The notes under the pieces: generated by a model
What the model was told of the DNA's origin: nothing
Seen by the model: only the letters and a program-made list of their open reading frames with translations
Databases searched by the model: none
NCBI GenBank assembly: GCA_900491605.1
Contig: UESW01004257.1
Location: 141,054 to 205,053, forward strand
Direction: 5' to 3'
Origin: Calamus simplicifolius
Lineage: Eukaryota > Streptophyta > Magnoliopsida > Arecales > Arecaceae
DNA length: 64,000 nt
Made by a program: the position numbers and the translations under genes
In this document: positions 33,889-45,795 of the stretch, one piece after another
How positions within the stretch are numbered: position 1 is the first letter of the stretch
Layout: each line of letters begins with the position of its first letter

Positions 33889-36800
33889 TCATTCTAAAGG
33901 ATCACAAACTCCTAATTCTCCTCTAAGATAACAAAATCTCTCTTCACTCAAGGTTTGGTAAATATATCAGCTAATTGTTCATTAGTATTAACATATTCAA
34001 GACAAACATCATTATTAGTTACATGTTCTCTAATAAAGTGATATCTAATTTCAATGTGTTTAGTTCTTGAATGTTGAATTGGATTTTTAGTTAGATTTAT
34101 TGCACTAGTATTATCACATTTAATAGGTTTTATCAAGTGTGATACCATAATCTTCAAGTTGTCGCTTAATCCAAAGGATTTGAGCACAGCAACTTCCAGC
34201 TGCAACATATTCTGCTCAGCAGTAGATAATGCAAACCGAATTTTGCTTTTTGCTAAACCAAGAGATTAAGTTACTTCCTAAAATTGGCATGCACCACTTG
34301 TACTTTTTCTATCTAATTTACAACCAGCATAGTCAGAATCAGAATAAGCAATCAATTTAAGTTGAGTCTCTAGAATACCATAATCCTACATTTTTAGTTC
34401 CACTTAAGTATCTAAAGATTCTTTTAACAGCAATTAAATGTGATTCTTTAGGTTCAGATTGATATCTAGCACATAAGCAAACAGAAAACATATATCTGGT
34501 CTACTTGCAGTTAAGTAAAGAAGTGATCCGATCATACCTCTGTAATGCTTTGATCTACTTTCTTACCTTCTTCATCTTTGTCCAGCTTGCATGAAGGACT
34601 CATTGGTGTTCCAAGAGGTTTGATTGATTCCATACCAAACTTCTTGAGATTTCCTTTGTGTACTTTGTTTGGTTGATGAAAATTCCCTCTTTCTTTGTTT
34701 GATTTGAAGTCCAAGGAAGAAGTTGAGTTCTCCCATCATGCTCATCTCGAATTCTCCCTGCATTAACTTAGCAAATTCTTGACAAAGAAGATTGTTAGTA
34801 GCACCAAATATAATGTCATCAACATAAATTTGAACTACTAATAAATCTTTTCTTTTCTTTTCAAAAATAAGTTTTATCAACATTTCCTCTAGAAAAATCA
34901 TTTTCAATTAAAATTTACTTAATCTATCATACCAAGCTCTAGGTGCTTGTTTAAAACCATAAAGTGCTTTGTGTAATTTAAAAACGTGATTTGAAAATTC
35001 ATGATCTTCAAAACCAGGTGGTTGTTCAACATAAACTTCTCATTTATAAAACCATTTAAAAATGCACTTTTAACATCCATTTGAAATAAGTTGAAATTCA
35101 TATGACATGCAAATGCAAGTAATAGCCTAATGGCTTCTAATCTAGCTACAGGTGCAAAAGTTTCATCAAAATCAATACCTTCTTCTTGATTATATCCTTT
35201 TGCAACTAATCTAGCTTTGTTTCTAATTACTATGCCATTTTCATCTAATTTATTTCTAAAAACCCATTTTGATCCTATTATAGAATGATTTTTAGGTCTA
35301 TCACTAAGGTCCAAACATTATTTCTAGTGAATTGGTTTAATTCTTCTTGCATTGCTAACATCCAATTATTATCTTTTTCAGCTTCTTCATAGTTTTAGGT
35401 TCAATTTGAGATACAAATGCAAGATGATTATTGATATTTCTCATTGATGATCTAGTTCTTACTCCTTGAGATGGATCACCTATAATTAATTCCTTGGATG
35501 ACCATAAGCATATCTCCAATCTCTAGGTAGATCTATATCATTATGATTAGTATCAATACCATCATCCTTAGGTGAATCATCATCTTTAGCTTCTTGTTCA
35601 TGATCTGAAGATACATTTAATTTTTCAATATCTCTTTCAATCAATGATGTATCTTCCTCATCATCAATTTTTTTGAACTTGATGCTAAAGATCATCAAAC
35701 TACATGAATGGATTCTTCTACAATTAAGCTTCTCTTATTAAATACTCTATATGCTTTACTAGATGTTGAATATCCTAAAAAATACCTTCATCAGATTTTG
35801 CATCAAATTCCCAAGATTATCTTTACCATTATTATGAATAAAACATTTACAACCAAATGCATGAAAATAACTTAAATTTGGTTTTCTATTATGCCATAGT
35901 TCATAAGGAGTTTTCTTAAGGATAGGTCTAATTAGGGCTCTATTTAGAATGTAACATGCTGTGTTTATAGCTTCCGCCCAAAAGTATTTTGGAAGTTGGC
36001 TTTCACATAGCATGGTACGGGCCATGTCTTCTAAAGTCCTATTTTTCTTTCTATAACTCCATTTTGTTGTGGTGTTCTAGGTGCAGAAAAATTATGATGT
36101 ATGCCATTTTCAAAAAAATTTTTCAAATAAGTGATTTTCAAATTCAGTTCCATGATCACTTCTAAGAGACACTATGGTAGTGTTTTTCTCATTTGTGACT
36201 TTCTTGAAGAATTTCAGAATATTGAGAAAGTCTCATCTTTGTGAGCCAAAAACATTACCCAAGTGAATCTAGAGTAATCATCTACTATCACAGACCATAT
36301 TTCTTTCCTCCTAGACTTGTGGTTCTAGTAGGTCCAAAAAGGTCCATGTGAAGTAGCTCTAGTGGCCTAGAAGTTGAAACAACATTTTTAGATTTGAAAG
36401 AAGTTCTTGTTTGTTTTCCAAATTGACATGCATCACATATTTATTATTTTCAAAATTTAAGTAGGAATACCTTTAACTAAATCCATTTTAATTAATTTTG
36501 AAATTAGGTGTGTGCTTGCATGACCTAATCTACGATGCCATAACCAACCAATCTCATTCATATTAGCATTATTAGCAACTAAGCAATGATTACTTGTAGA
36601 TAAATTACTCAAATCAATTAAGTATACATTGCCATTTCTATTTCCAATAAAATAATGCTATTATCAATGGGATTAGAACAGTGCAAATAGAAGCTTCAAA
36701 TGAAACTTTGAAACCTTTGTCACACAATTGGCTAATACTATTAAATTATGTTTAAACCATCAACATATAAACATTATCAATATGAGTAGATGGAGTTATT

Positions 36801-38538
36801 TGAATCTTACCAAACCCATGATATGGCCTTTGCCATTATCACCAAAAGTAACTACTCCACCTCTTTTGATTCAAGGGTGATGAATTGATCTTTGTCACCC
36901 GTCATGTGTCTTGAGCAGCCACTATCAGATACCATTTTCTTTTCATCTTTGGCTGCAAGACACTCCTGCAAAAATTCATGTCTTAATTTTAGGTACCCAA
37001 GCTTTCTTGGGTCCTTCATGGTTAGAGCATTAAAATTGTTCCTTTGGGAACCCAAATCTTTCTCTTATTATGTGGAGATTTACACATATAAGATTTATGT
37101 CCTTTGTTTTACATTAAAACAAGTAATATTTATGATTTTTCAGCATGTACAAAAATATTTTCAAGATTTTTGCTTTTTAAGTGGATTATATCCTAATCCA
37201 GCTTTATCAAAAATAGCTTTTTGATTATCCAAAATCATATTAAGTTTGATAGAGCTTAGAGTAATTTATCAACTATAGGTTTAAGTCTATCAACTTCATT
37301 TTTCAAACTTTTATTTTCTTTTATCAAAAGTTCTTTATCTACAACATGCTTTTCATTTTCTAAGGATAGTTTTTGCATTTGATTTTTCAAATCTTTGTTC
37401 TTTGAACTTAAGTTCGCAAAATCATCCATTAATTCATAAAAAGCACTATGCAATTCATCGAAAGTAAGTCATCAAGAAAACTCGGACTTACCTCATCATT
37501 GTCCGCCATGAAGCATAGATTGGCCATTTCACTCTTTTTTCTTCTTCGAAACTTGAGCTTTCCAATCACTCCATGTGGCCATCATTGCCTTCTTTTTGAA
37601 TTTCTGGGTGCCTTTCTTTAGTTGAGGCATTCATATTTAAAGTGACCCGGCTTTTTACATTCAAAACAAATAACTTCCTTTTCTTTGCCCTTGTCCTCAT
37701 CTTTTCTTGCAAAGGGCTTTTTCTTTTCAAACTTCTTCTTCTTCATGAATTTTTTAAATTTCCTTGTGATGAGTGCCATGTCCTCATCATCACTTTCATC
37801 TTCAGATTCATGAGGCTCTTCCATATATTCAAAAATCTTAAGAGCCATAGTCCTCTTCTTCTTTGACTCATCATCATCAACATGTTGCTTAATTTGAAGC
37901 TCATGAGTCATCAAGGATCCCAATAATTCTTCTAGGGGTAGGGTACTTAGATCCTTTGCCTCTTGTATTGCAGTCACTTTAGCTTCCCAAGTCCTAGGCA
38001 AGGAACGCAAAACCTTTCTCACAAGATCAGAATTATCATAAGATTTACCAAGACTTTTTAAACCATTACTATATCAGTAAATCTTGTAAACATCAGCAAT
38101 AGATTCACATGCATCCATTTTAAACAATTCATATTATGAACTAGCATGTTAATCTTGGATTCCTTGACTTGATTTGTTCCCTCATGGGTAACCTCAAGTC
38201 TATCCCAGATTTCCTTAGCAGAAATGCAAATAGATATACGATTGAATTCATTTGCATCTAATGAGCAGTATAAAACATTCATTGCTTTGGCATTAAGTTG
38301 TGCCAATTTTTTTATCATGTTCATCCCATTCCGTTTCGGTTTAGGAATCTCCATGCCATTAACTCTAGTAGTGGGTGTGTGTGGTCCATTGACTATAATG
38401 CTCCATAGATCATAGTCAAGTGCTTGAATGAATATTTTCATTCTAGCCTTTCCAATAACCATAGTTTGAACCATTAAACAAGGGTGGTCTATTAGTAGAT
38501 TGACCTTCGGAAAAAGATGAACCAGCTTGAGTTGCCAT
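33889..38538 (-). pseudogene. gag-pol: Element B gag-pol, decayed
   Basis: Gag starts at 38538 (MATQAGSSFSEGQSTNRP) and has PLFNGSNYGYW, a UBN2-type Gag with a one-base insertion right after. A zinc knuckle CFECKKPGHFKYEC lies near 37630, followed by a coiled-coil linker (37256-37453). Protease has VSDSGCSRHMTGD at about 36900-36940. Integrase fragments include ILNRALIRPILKKTPYELW at about 35930. RT has SKWVFRNKLDENG, QMDVKSAFLNGF and YVDD at 34815-34826. RNase H runs to LADIFTKP, with a final stop at 33889-33891. At least eight frame changes or stops break it. Confidence 0.9.
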
Positions 38539-38584
38539 GTGGATCTTTGACTCTTGATCGTTAGATCAAATCAAATGAGCACTA

Positions 38585-38596
38585 GCTCTGATACCA
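38585..38596 (-). other. Primer-binding site of element B
   Basis: Minus-strand TGGTATCAGAGC two bases from the 5' LTR, complementary to initiator-Met tRNA. Confidence 0.9.
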
Positions 38597-38598
38597 AT

Positions 38599-39925
38599 TG
38601 TTGGTCCAGATAGCAACCCAAGAGGGGGGGTGAATTGGGTTTTTTAAAAATTTAAACTCTTTTGAAAAATAACCCCCAGCGGAAATAAAAACTTAGATTC
38701 ACACAAATTAAAACAGAATATGCACAAATAGAGAGTTAAAGATAAAGAGACAATCACGGCAAACACAGGAGATTTTATAGTGGTTCGGTGTACCTACACC
38801 TACGTCCACTCCCAAGTACCTCTTGGGTCCACACTATAATCAATCTGATTACAGCAGAGTTGTTTTGCAAGCTCACAACTCAAACTTGTTGTTTTCCGGG
38901 TGCACAACGAACCCAGCTGGTTTTCAAGGCTCACCAGCACAAAACCTAACACCACAAGCTAATGCTTGCACAAGGCTAACAGCCTCAACTGAATCAATCA
39001 CCAGATTGACCCAGCAACAATATTTATTTTACAAGATAAAAGCTCCTCCAATGAGCAAATATACAATAATGAAACAAAAATAAAAGATAGGAATCAAAGC
39101 CTGATTCGTAGATCTTGGTGGCTTCTTCCTTCTCTTCTTTGAATGGATCTTCCTTCAAGATGCTCTTGAGACTCAGAAGATCAGAAAACTAGGGCTTCCT
39201 TCTTCCCTTGAGATTTCTTCAAATAGAACAACAAAAGCTTGGAATCTCTCTCTTTTCTTTTGGGAATCAGTATGATCTTTCCTTACGAGTTTTCCCTCTT
39301 TTCTTTTTTTTTGATGGATTTCAAGATTTCTCTATTCTTTTCTTTTTTTGTCTCTCTTGTCTCTCTTTCTTATTTTTCGGATGCAGCAAACCCTCTTCTT
39401 ATAGATCCCGATTAATCCATAAATAGTTTGAAACTATCCGTTAGAAACAAGTGTAAGAAGGATTAGAATCAAAAATAGCAATAGCATTGGGATTAAAAAA
39501 GATAAAGATAAAGTTTAGAGTCGTTCTGACAGTTCTGGAGTCGCGTCTGACATTCTGGAGTCGGCTCTAACTTTTCTGGGGTCGACACAAAAATCTTCTG
39601 GAGTCGACTCTAACAGTCTGGGAGTCGACTCTAAGTCATGGCCTGAAAAACCATCGTTCTGTCTTTTCTGTTGGAGTCGGCTCTAACAGTCCCGGAGTCG
39701 ACTCTAAGTCCATGCCGATTTCCAGAGTCGACTCTGCGATTCCATGTGTCGACTCTAATGTCTGCAAACTTACCTTGACATTAGATTCGAACCAGAACTT
39801 GATTTGACTCTTGATTTTGATCATCAAAGCGACTTATAATCTGAAAAACTTAATCAAAATCATTAGTAACTTCAAATATTATACTCAAATAGGTTTGTTA
39901 ATCATCAAAATCCTCAATTGGGTCT
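38599..39925 (-). repeat. 5' LTR of element B
   Basis: Reads on the plus strand from TGTTGGTCCAGATAGC to CAATTGGGTCT. It holds about nine GAGTCGACTC-type motifs (39535-39760) and, on the minus strand, TATAAGAAG at 39394-39403. It is close to identical to the 3' LTR apart from small indels. Confidence 0.9.
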
Positions 39926-39933
39926 ATAGATAT

Positions 39934-39972
<39 letters not shown>

Positions 39973-40008
39973 CATACATAATATATAGATATATATACAT
40001 ATATATAT

Positions 40009-40048
<40 letters not shown>

Positions 40049-40113
40049 TATATATACATATATATATATACATATACATATATATATATATGTATGTATA
40101 TATATATATAGAT

Positions 40114-40176
<63 letters not shown>

Positions 40177-40605
40177 GATAGGCTAAAGAAATAGAGAAGT
40201 AAGAAAATATAAATCCGGTTGCTGCAAGTGATCCTGTTGCTGCAAGTGCTTGGAGTTGGGAGTCTATCTCAACAAGGAAGTCTGTCTCAACCTACTGATG
40301 GTAAAAGATTTATTTAACTATTTTTATTATTATATTTTTATTTGGGCATCTGAAGTATTATTGGGTTTGCACCTCCACCTGATCGTGCTCGCAGTAGAAG
40401 GATCGTATCGAGCTGGGTCATTGTACCTTGGGGACAAATCACCGACAACCCGTAGGTGAAAACATGTCCTTAGGGCAGTGTCTAACACGCCTCGATCAGT
40501 TTGGTTCTTTTTAACTTTAGTTTATATTTTGAATTTAATTTTTAGATTAATTTTCTAGCATTTTCTAGAAAGAATTTTTGCAAATGAAAAAATAATTTTC
40601 TAACA
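39926..40605 (+). repeat. 3' LTR of element A, part 2
   Basis: Resumes in the (TA)n tract after element B, then GGATAGGCTAAAGAA and the R/U5 part to TAACA at 40605. It matches the 5' LTR and fills in sequence that is N there. Confidence 0.85.
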
Positions 40606-40610
40606 AATAC

Positions 40611-41195
40611 CATATTGACCTGTATTGGTTGATACAGGTCAATACTTCATACACTAGTTGTTACTGCTGCTGTTGCTTGGTTATCAAGAGCATAAAGAGT
40701 GGTAATAAATTATTTAGTTAGTTTTCCATCGTGAATGTACTTAGCATGACAATTTCATCCAAATCTGTAAGAAAATTCATCTTATGGTTCCTTAAACTTG
40801 CATCAAATGAAACAGAAACTATATGATATAGTCACAACATTAGAAACCCAAAAACTGACATGCTATACCCTAATAAACACATTGTTTTTTCATACTTCAA
40901 TATATACAAAGATAAACCAGAAACAAAGTCAATGCATTGCCCCCGGAACAAATAGTTGTATATCAATACAACATCAAGATTAATCACCTTCTAGCACAAG
41001 TTGCATGTAAGTATTCGAACTATTTTGTTTCTAGGCAAATGTTCCTAAGCAACCATATGCGCTAAAAGCAGTTTAACTAAAAAAACACATAGGATATTTG
41101 TTTCCTAAGCAACCATATGCACTAAAAGCAGTTTAACTAAAAAAACACATAGGATATACAAATAGGCATCTAACCATACACACACAAGATCAAAC
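40611..41195 (-). other. SAE2 intron 4, start
   Basis: Follows the SAE2 exon donor on the minus strand. No further exon is found. It contains a two-copy tandem duplication of about 59 bases (41041-41158, CTAAGCAACCATATGC... units). Element A interrupts it at 40610. Confidence 0.6.
41041..41158. repeat. 59-bp two-copy tandem duplication
   Basis: Units begin TGTTCCTAAGCAACC and TGTTTCCTAAGCAACC and differ at only a few positions, so the duplication is recent. Confidence 0.9.
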
Positions 41196-41297
41196 CTTTG
41201 AAGGAGTGCTAGTGATCGTGCAAACAGGATAGGTCTTTGGAGTTGGTTTTGGCTGGCATTCATAGCACTCTGTTTTACCCTTGACATGGACAGTGAC
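41196..41297 (-). CDS. SAE2: SAE2 exon 4: E1 catalytic cysteine exon
   Basis: SUMO-activating enzyme subunit 2 adenylates SUMO with SAE1 and then binds it as a thioester before passing it to the E2. This exon encodes 34 residues in phase 0, between an acceptor CAG (41298-41300) and a donor GTTTG (41191-41195). It has the zinc-binding pair CYEC (codons 11-14) and the catalytic cysteine in YPVCTITSTPSK (codon 26). The match to the plant and animal family is near-identical. Annotation by longest ORF misses it, because a 60-codon ORF in another frame covers the same bases (41105-41287). The preceding exon is 14.5 kb away, across element C; the following exon was not found. Confidence 0.92.
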
Positions 41298-41308
41298 CTG
41301 CTCCAATC

Positions 41309-41351
<43 letters not shown>

Positions 41352-41949
41352 ATCCACAAAGACAAAATGATACACAATCATAATCACTGTATTTGACTGC
41401 CAAGAAAAAAATAAAATTACTTCATACAAAATTTATTAGTGCACCATCAGGAATATCAAGAAAATTAGACCAGCTCATAATTCCAACATAACTAACAATG
41501 AACTAGTAAAAGTTCTGGAACTTCAAAGTCACCATGCAATATAGTTCTTGAGAAAAACCATTTAAGTACAGCATACATTTCCAAGAGAATGTAAACAAGC
41601 AGTTCAAAACCGGACTGGAGCCATACCATCTTTTTATTAAAATGCAAGGAAAAGATTGAGCGCATGCTTGTTCACTTGATAAATGATTATAGTAATCTGG
41701 CAGTTTTGATGGACTGCCATGTTGCCCATCTTTGGAAAGAAAAGAATGGATTCTTTGGTGGAGGACAAAAAAGGAGCATATAACATCCAACAACATGAAC
41801 ATAAGTAGGTATTGGAAAAATAGAAGCATGCATTAATCATTGTCAACTTCATAAGAATTAAGAATTAATCAAAGGTCACATTAAATTGGTTGTGGAAGTA
41901 AAGAAGTCAGCTAGAGTATGAGTTTAATTGATCAATCTGGTAAGGGAAT
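41298..41949 (-). other. SAE2 intron 3, near acceptor, with (TA)n
   Basis: A (TA)n tract at about 41311-41345 sits within 15-50 bases of the exon 4 acceptor, where a pyrimidine-rich stretch is usual. From 41473 the sequence is the left part of a 0.7-kb tandem duplication. ORFs at 41503-41829 and 41637-41852 are incidental. Confidence 0.7.
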
Positions 41950-43937
41950 TGTTAGGAATAGTGCCCTTGAAATCAGATGTATTTATACTTTTTAATTTCT
42001 GAATTAATAAAAGAAGTAATTTTATTCAATCTTGCCTCGTTTATATGAAAGATGAATGTTTATATGAAAATCTAAAATATATTATGAGGTTGTAATTTTA
42101 GTATAATGTATACAAGAGGATTAAAATTACAGCTAATATATTTAAACATGTTTGTGATTGATAGAAGTAAGAATCTTCTATCGCTAATCTCTAATACGGT
42201 CCATGAACATTCTAAATGTGATAATCTTATCCGGATTGTTGTGTAGAGACACTTAGTAGAGGTATTATATATAATAAGATTATATAGGATAAGGACCAAC
42301 ATAATTTGAATCTTTATTTAAGACCATTATAAAGAATTCAATTTATGTCACAAGATGATCATATGTAAATCAACCTTAATCCTGATTTAATCACAGACTC
42401 ATTGATTGTGCTATTGAATCTTTTGATTTGTTTGTTAAAGCTCATTGATGTTGGGCCTAATACTTACATCTTGGAGGTTTAATAACACGTTGGGTTGAAA
42501 ATATGATTTAAAGATATGGAATCCATGGCTTTGAAAAGAAGCTTAAAATTAGTTTCCCTTAAGTGTTGATTATGGGGCTAAACAGTTCTGCGCGCAATTT
42601 ATGATTCGATCATAAATTAACTATTTAATTGGTGAATCAATGGTACTTAAGGAATAAGAGAAAATTAGAGGGATATAACGGTTATTGCACCTAGCTCTAA
42701 CTATGAACTAATTATGGAGGGTTGAATTACATGCAATGATTATATCAATGGACAACTCAAGTTTTCGAACATGAAGTCTCAAGTTTTTAGTGGAATAACT
42801 TTGAGATTAATAAACTGAATAAATAATTAAAGAGTTTTAATTGAGTTTATTCAAGTTTTTTGGAGCTTGAAATTATGGGTCCATGGTCCCCACACCGTCT
42901 TAGGTTAATCGCATCGAATACTCTTGGATTGAATAATTAATGTGATTAATTATTTATTTTCTCACTTTATAATAAAGAGTTTATTATGAAGATAAATAAT
43001 CAATTTGATTGATTATTTTTCTTACATTTATTTGATACAATAAATTAGTTATTGGATAAAATAAAAATGTGTTTAGACACATTGTTAATAATTGATATGA
43101 ATGGTTGCACATAAGTGTTATTGTAAAATATCACACAAGAGAATTTTGCTCTTATAAGTGGCGCATATTATGAGTTGATAGAGAGAGAAATTTTATTTAT
43201 TTTTGATATTTTTGATAATGTGATTATTAAGAATATTACAAATAAACTAATAAATTTGATTTATTAGATATTATTATTTAATTTAGATATTATTGTAATT
43301 AGTTACAAATAAGAAAACAATTTTTCTTTAATGAGGAGTCAACATTGAGAATTGTTCCCATGGTCAAAATTAAATGTTGTAACAGATAAACGTTATCTAA
43401 ATTAAATGTTGTAACAGATAAACTTTATCTAAATTAAATATAACAGATAAATGTTATCTAAATTAAATTAAATTTCTGATTCACCTAGAGCCTATAAATA
43501 TGGCATAAGGTGGACTTTCCGATGAAAAAAAGGAAAAATGAAAGAAAAGTTTCTTTCATCCTTTTTCTCTCTTATTTTATGTGCGCCAGAATTAAGAAAT
43601 ATAGAAAATAAGAGTGAGCCTACTCTCATAATTTGATACCGATCCTGAAAAAGGTGAGAAAGGCTCTGGTTTCATTTTAATTTTGTAGGTATTTTATGAA
43701 GTACCATGGCCTGTAAACTCTACCATATGATTCTTCATCCATAGCTTCGAATCCGGTAGTAGGGCGCATCTATTTCTTTGAGACCTCAACATATCGGTAT
43801 GTTTTTTATGTTTAAAAAAAATTATATGATATTTTTTTTTCATATGACAATATTAATATTATGCATGTTAAATGGTCTGCATGCTTCCGCTACATATATG
43901 ATGATATATATATATAATTTTTTTTTGAAAACCAACA
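41950..43937 (+). repeat. 5' LTR of element C
   Basis: Contains three units of a 32-bp repeat with the hairpin AGATAA-ACG-TTATCT (43368-43470) and (TA)n near the 3' end. Many small differences from the 3' LTR show that the element is older than E. Confidence 0.9.
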
Positions 43938-43939
43938 AC

Positions 43940-43951
43940 TGGTATCAGAGC
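43940..43951 (+). other. Primer-binding site of element C
   Basis: TGGTATCAGAGC two bases after the 5' LTR, complementary to initiator-Met tRNA. Confidence 0.92.
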
Positions 43952-45795
43952 GGTCATGCAATAATATTAATATTGTCATGATGTTGATATATGATAATTT
44001 GACATGTTTTATAATATTTGATATTAGGCATGCATGCTATGGATGGGTATGTATAATTTGATATTATGTATATTTGGTATGAATAATATTGATATTTGGT
44101 ATGCATAAATATTTGATATTTGGTATGTATAAATATTCGATATATGGTATGCATAAATATTTGATATTTGGTATTTATTTTTACCGTGAACTGTTTGCTT
44201 AAAAGTTGAGCATAGGATATAGATCCCAAGAATTGTGGGTGTGGGATTTATCATGTTCTTGGTTTCTATCGTGTTCAACCCAGGGGTGATCCAAGAGGGA
44301 GGCTACTAGTAGTACCTCGGATTTCTTTCCCAACGGACGTATGGTAGGGATATTAGGGACGCACCGCAAGGGAGGCTGCTAGTACTACCTTGGTGCATTT
44401 GACCCAACTATCTGCGATCCGAAGAGCATAATAGGCTGCTAAGAAATATTTGTGATTTAATTAATTACCATATTGGGAATTAATTTTTGAAGCCAAAAGG
44501 ATCTGTGATTTGATCACATATTTTATCACATCAAAATCCAAATTGGTTTGTGTTGTACGTGAAGAAAATCATTATATAAATCCCAAATGGTTTGGGACAA
44601 ATCCCAAACTTATTTTTGAAGCAAATTGGGCCTAAGCCCACTCCAAACAGTTTGGTCATGAGATGGCCCATGATCATTAAAATAAAATAATTTATTTGAT
44701 GAGTTAATTTATCATGCCATATAAAAATTAGAAATATCCATCCTATGCATTATAAAACTATTGATTAGGACTATTTGACTAATCATGATTATACCTATTT
44801 ATAGGGTCTTAGTTAATGAACAAAGATAATATTATTATAATTCTAAATATATTTAAAAAGGTTTTTAAATGGGTGGTTTGGAATTATAATATTAAGAATT
44901 TGATTTTTAAATAAAATTATGAAATTAAAAATAGTTTTAGGATAAGTTAATATATGATATTAATTTAATAATGAGATTATTAAATCTAAGACTAATCTAT
45001 TTAATTTCAAATAACAAGAATATGATTCTTTATATAGAAATCAATTTCAAAAGTTAATATGTGATATTAAATTTTAATAATATATTATTAAATTTTTTTG
45101 ATATTAATTTCTAAAAGATAATAGTTATCTTAAAATATTTACAAGAATTTGAAATTCTTGAGAGAATTAAATTCATAGATTAAATCTACACGAGATGACA
45201 AGATTTAAAGGTTATTGAATTTAATTCACAAAGATAAAAGGTTATATTTATATAATAAAATATTCCATTTAATAATGAGTAATTAATAAATTGTTGGTCT
45301 CCACCATTGGTTTAGCACCGTGAGAGTTGAACAGTGACTCAAGGTGCTTTGATTTCATTCCCCTACGGGTGGTCGTTCAATTCAATAACAAGGCTAGATC
45401 TCTTAGGAGAGAATTTCTAGATGTATTTCAAGCCTGACCTACCTACGGCGGCACGCTTGGGTTAAGTCTAGAAATTTAAAATGGTAGGTCTTACTCATAA
45501 AGATATGAGATCAAATGTGTTGATTATATCTTTGACCAAACCTTTTCTAATTCGGTAGTTAATAAGTGTGGAAATAAGAGTTATTTTAGAAACATACTTA
45601 TTAATCAAGAAGAGTCTCGGTTTAACTAAGTGTGCAAGCTGACCTACCCTACGGTGGCAACTTATACATGGCTAGTTGAATTATCGATGGAATAGAATAT
45701 GGGTTTTTCTTGTATTTTCCCTAAATTGTTCAATTATTTTTTGAAATCTCTATTCCAAAAACTTATAACATTCATCTTGACTAATTTTTTAGAAA
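43952..45795 (+). other. Leader of element C, non-coding
   Basis: About 1.85 kb between the primer-binding site and the gag ATG. It has four to five units of a 29-bp repeat (44020-44185; GGTATGCATAAATATTTGAT and variants) and three scattered 'gaggctgct agtactacc' style short repeats near 44300-44400. No gene. Confidence 0.7.

Larger units (their letters stand above)
30074..39925 (-). mobile_element. SIRE-like copia element B, nested in A
   Basis: LTRs of about 1.33 kb at 38599-39925 (5') and 30074-31412 (3'), a primer-binding site at 38585-38596 and a polypurine tract at 31417-31428 fix the minus orientation. Gag-pol (33889-38538) is followed by an extra ORF of about 450 codons before the 3' LTR, a layout known in the SIRE/Maximus lineage. 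The protease signature DSGCSRHMTGD is also typical of SIRE. It sits in the (TA)n tract of the 3' LTR of element A, which makes its target duplication unreadable. It is younger than A. Confidence 0.9.
23889..40605 (+). mobile_element. Copia element A, interrupted by nested element B
   Basis: LTRs begin TGTTGACCTTTTTGCC (23889, 29824) and end TTTCTAACA (24904, 40605). The whole is flanked by the 5-bp target duplication AATAC at 23884-23888 and 40606-40610. The 3' LTR is split in two by element B (30074-39925), so 9.85 kb of the span is a later insertion. Internal genes run gag, protease, integrase, RT, RNase H, with integrase before RT, which is diagnostic of copia. All are heavily frameshifted. 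No initiator-Met primer-binding site is visible after the 5' LTR, so priming may use another tRNA or a tRNA fragment. It lies antisense to SAE2. Confidence 0.9.
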
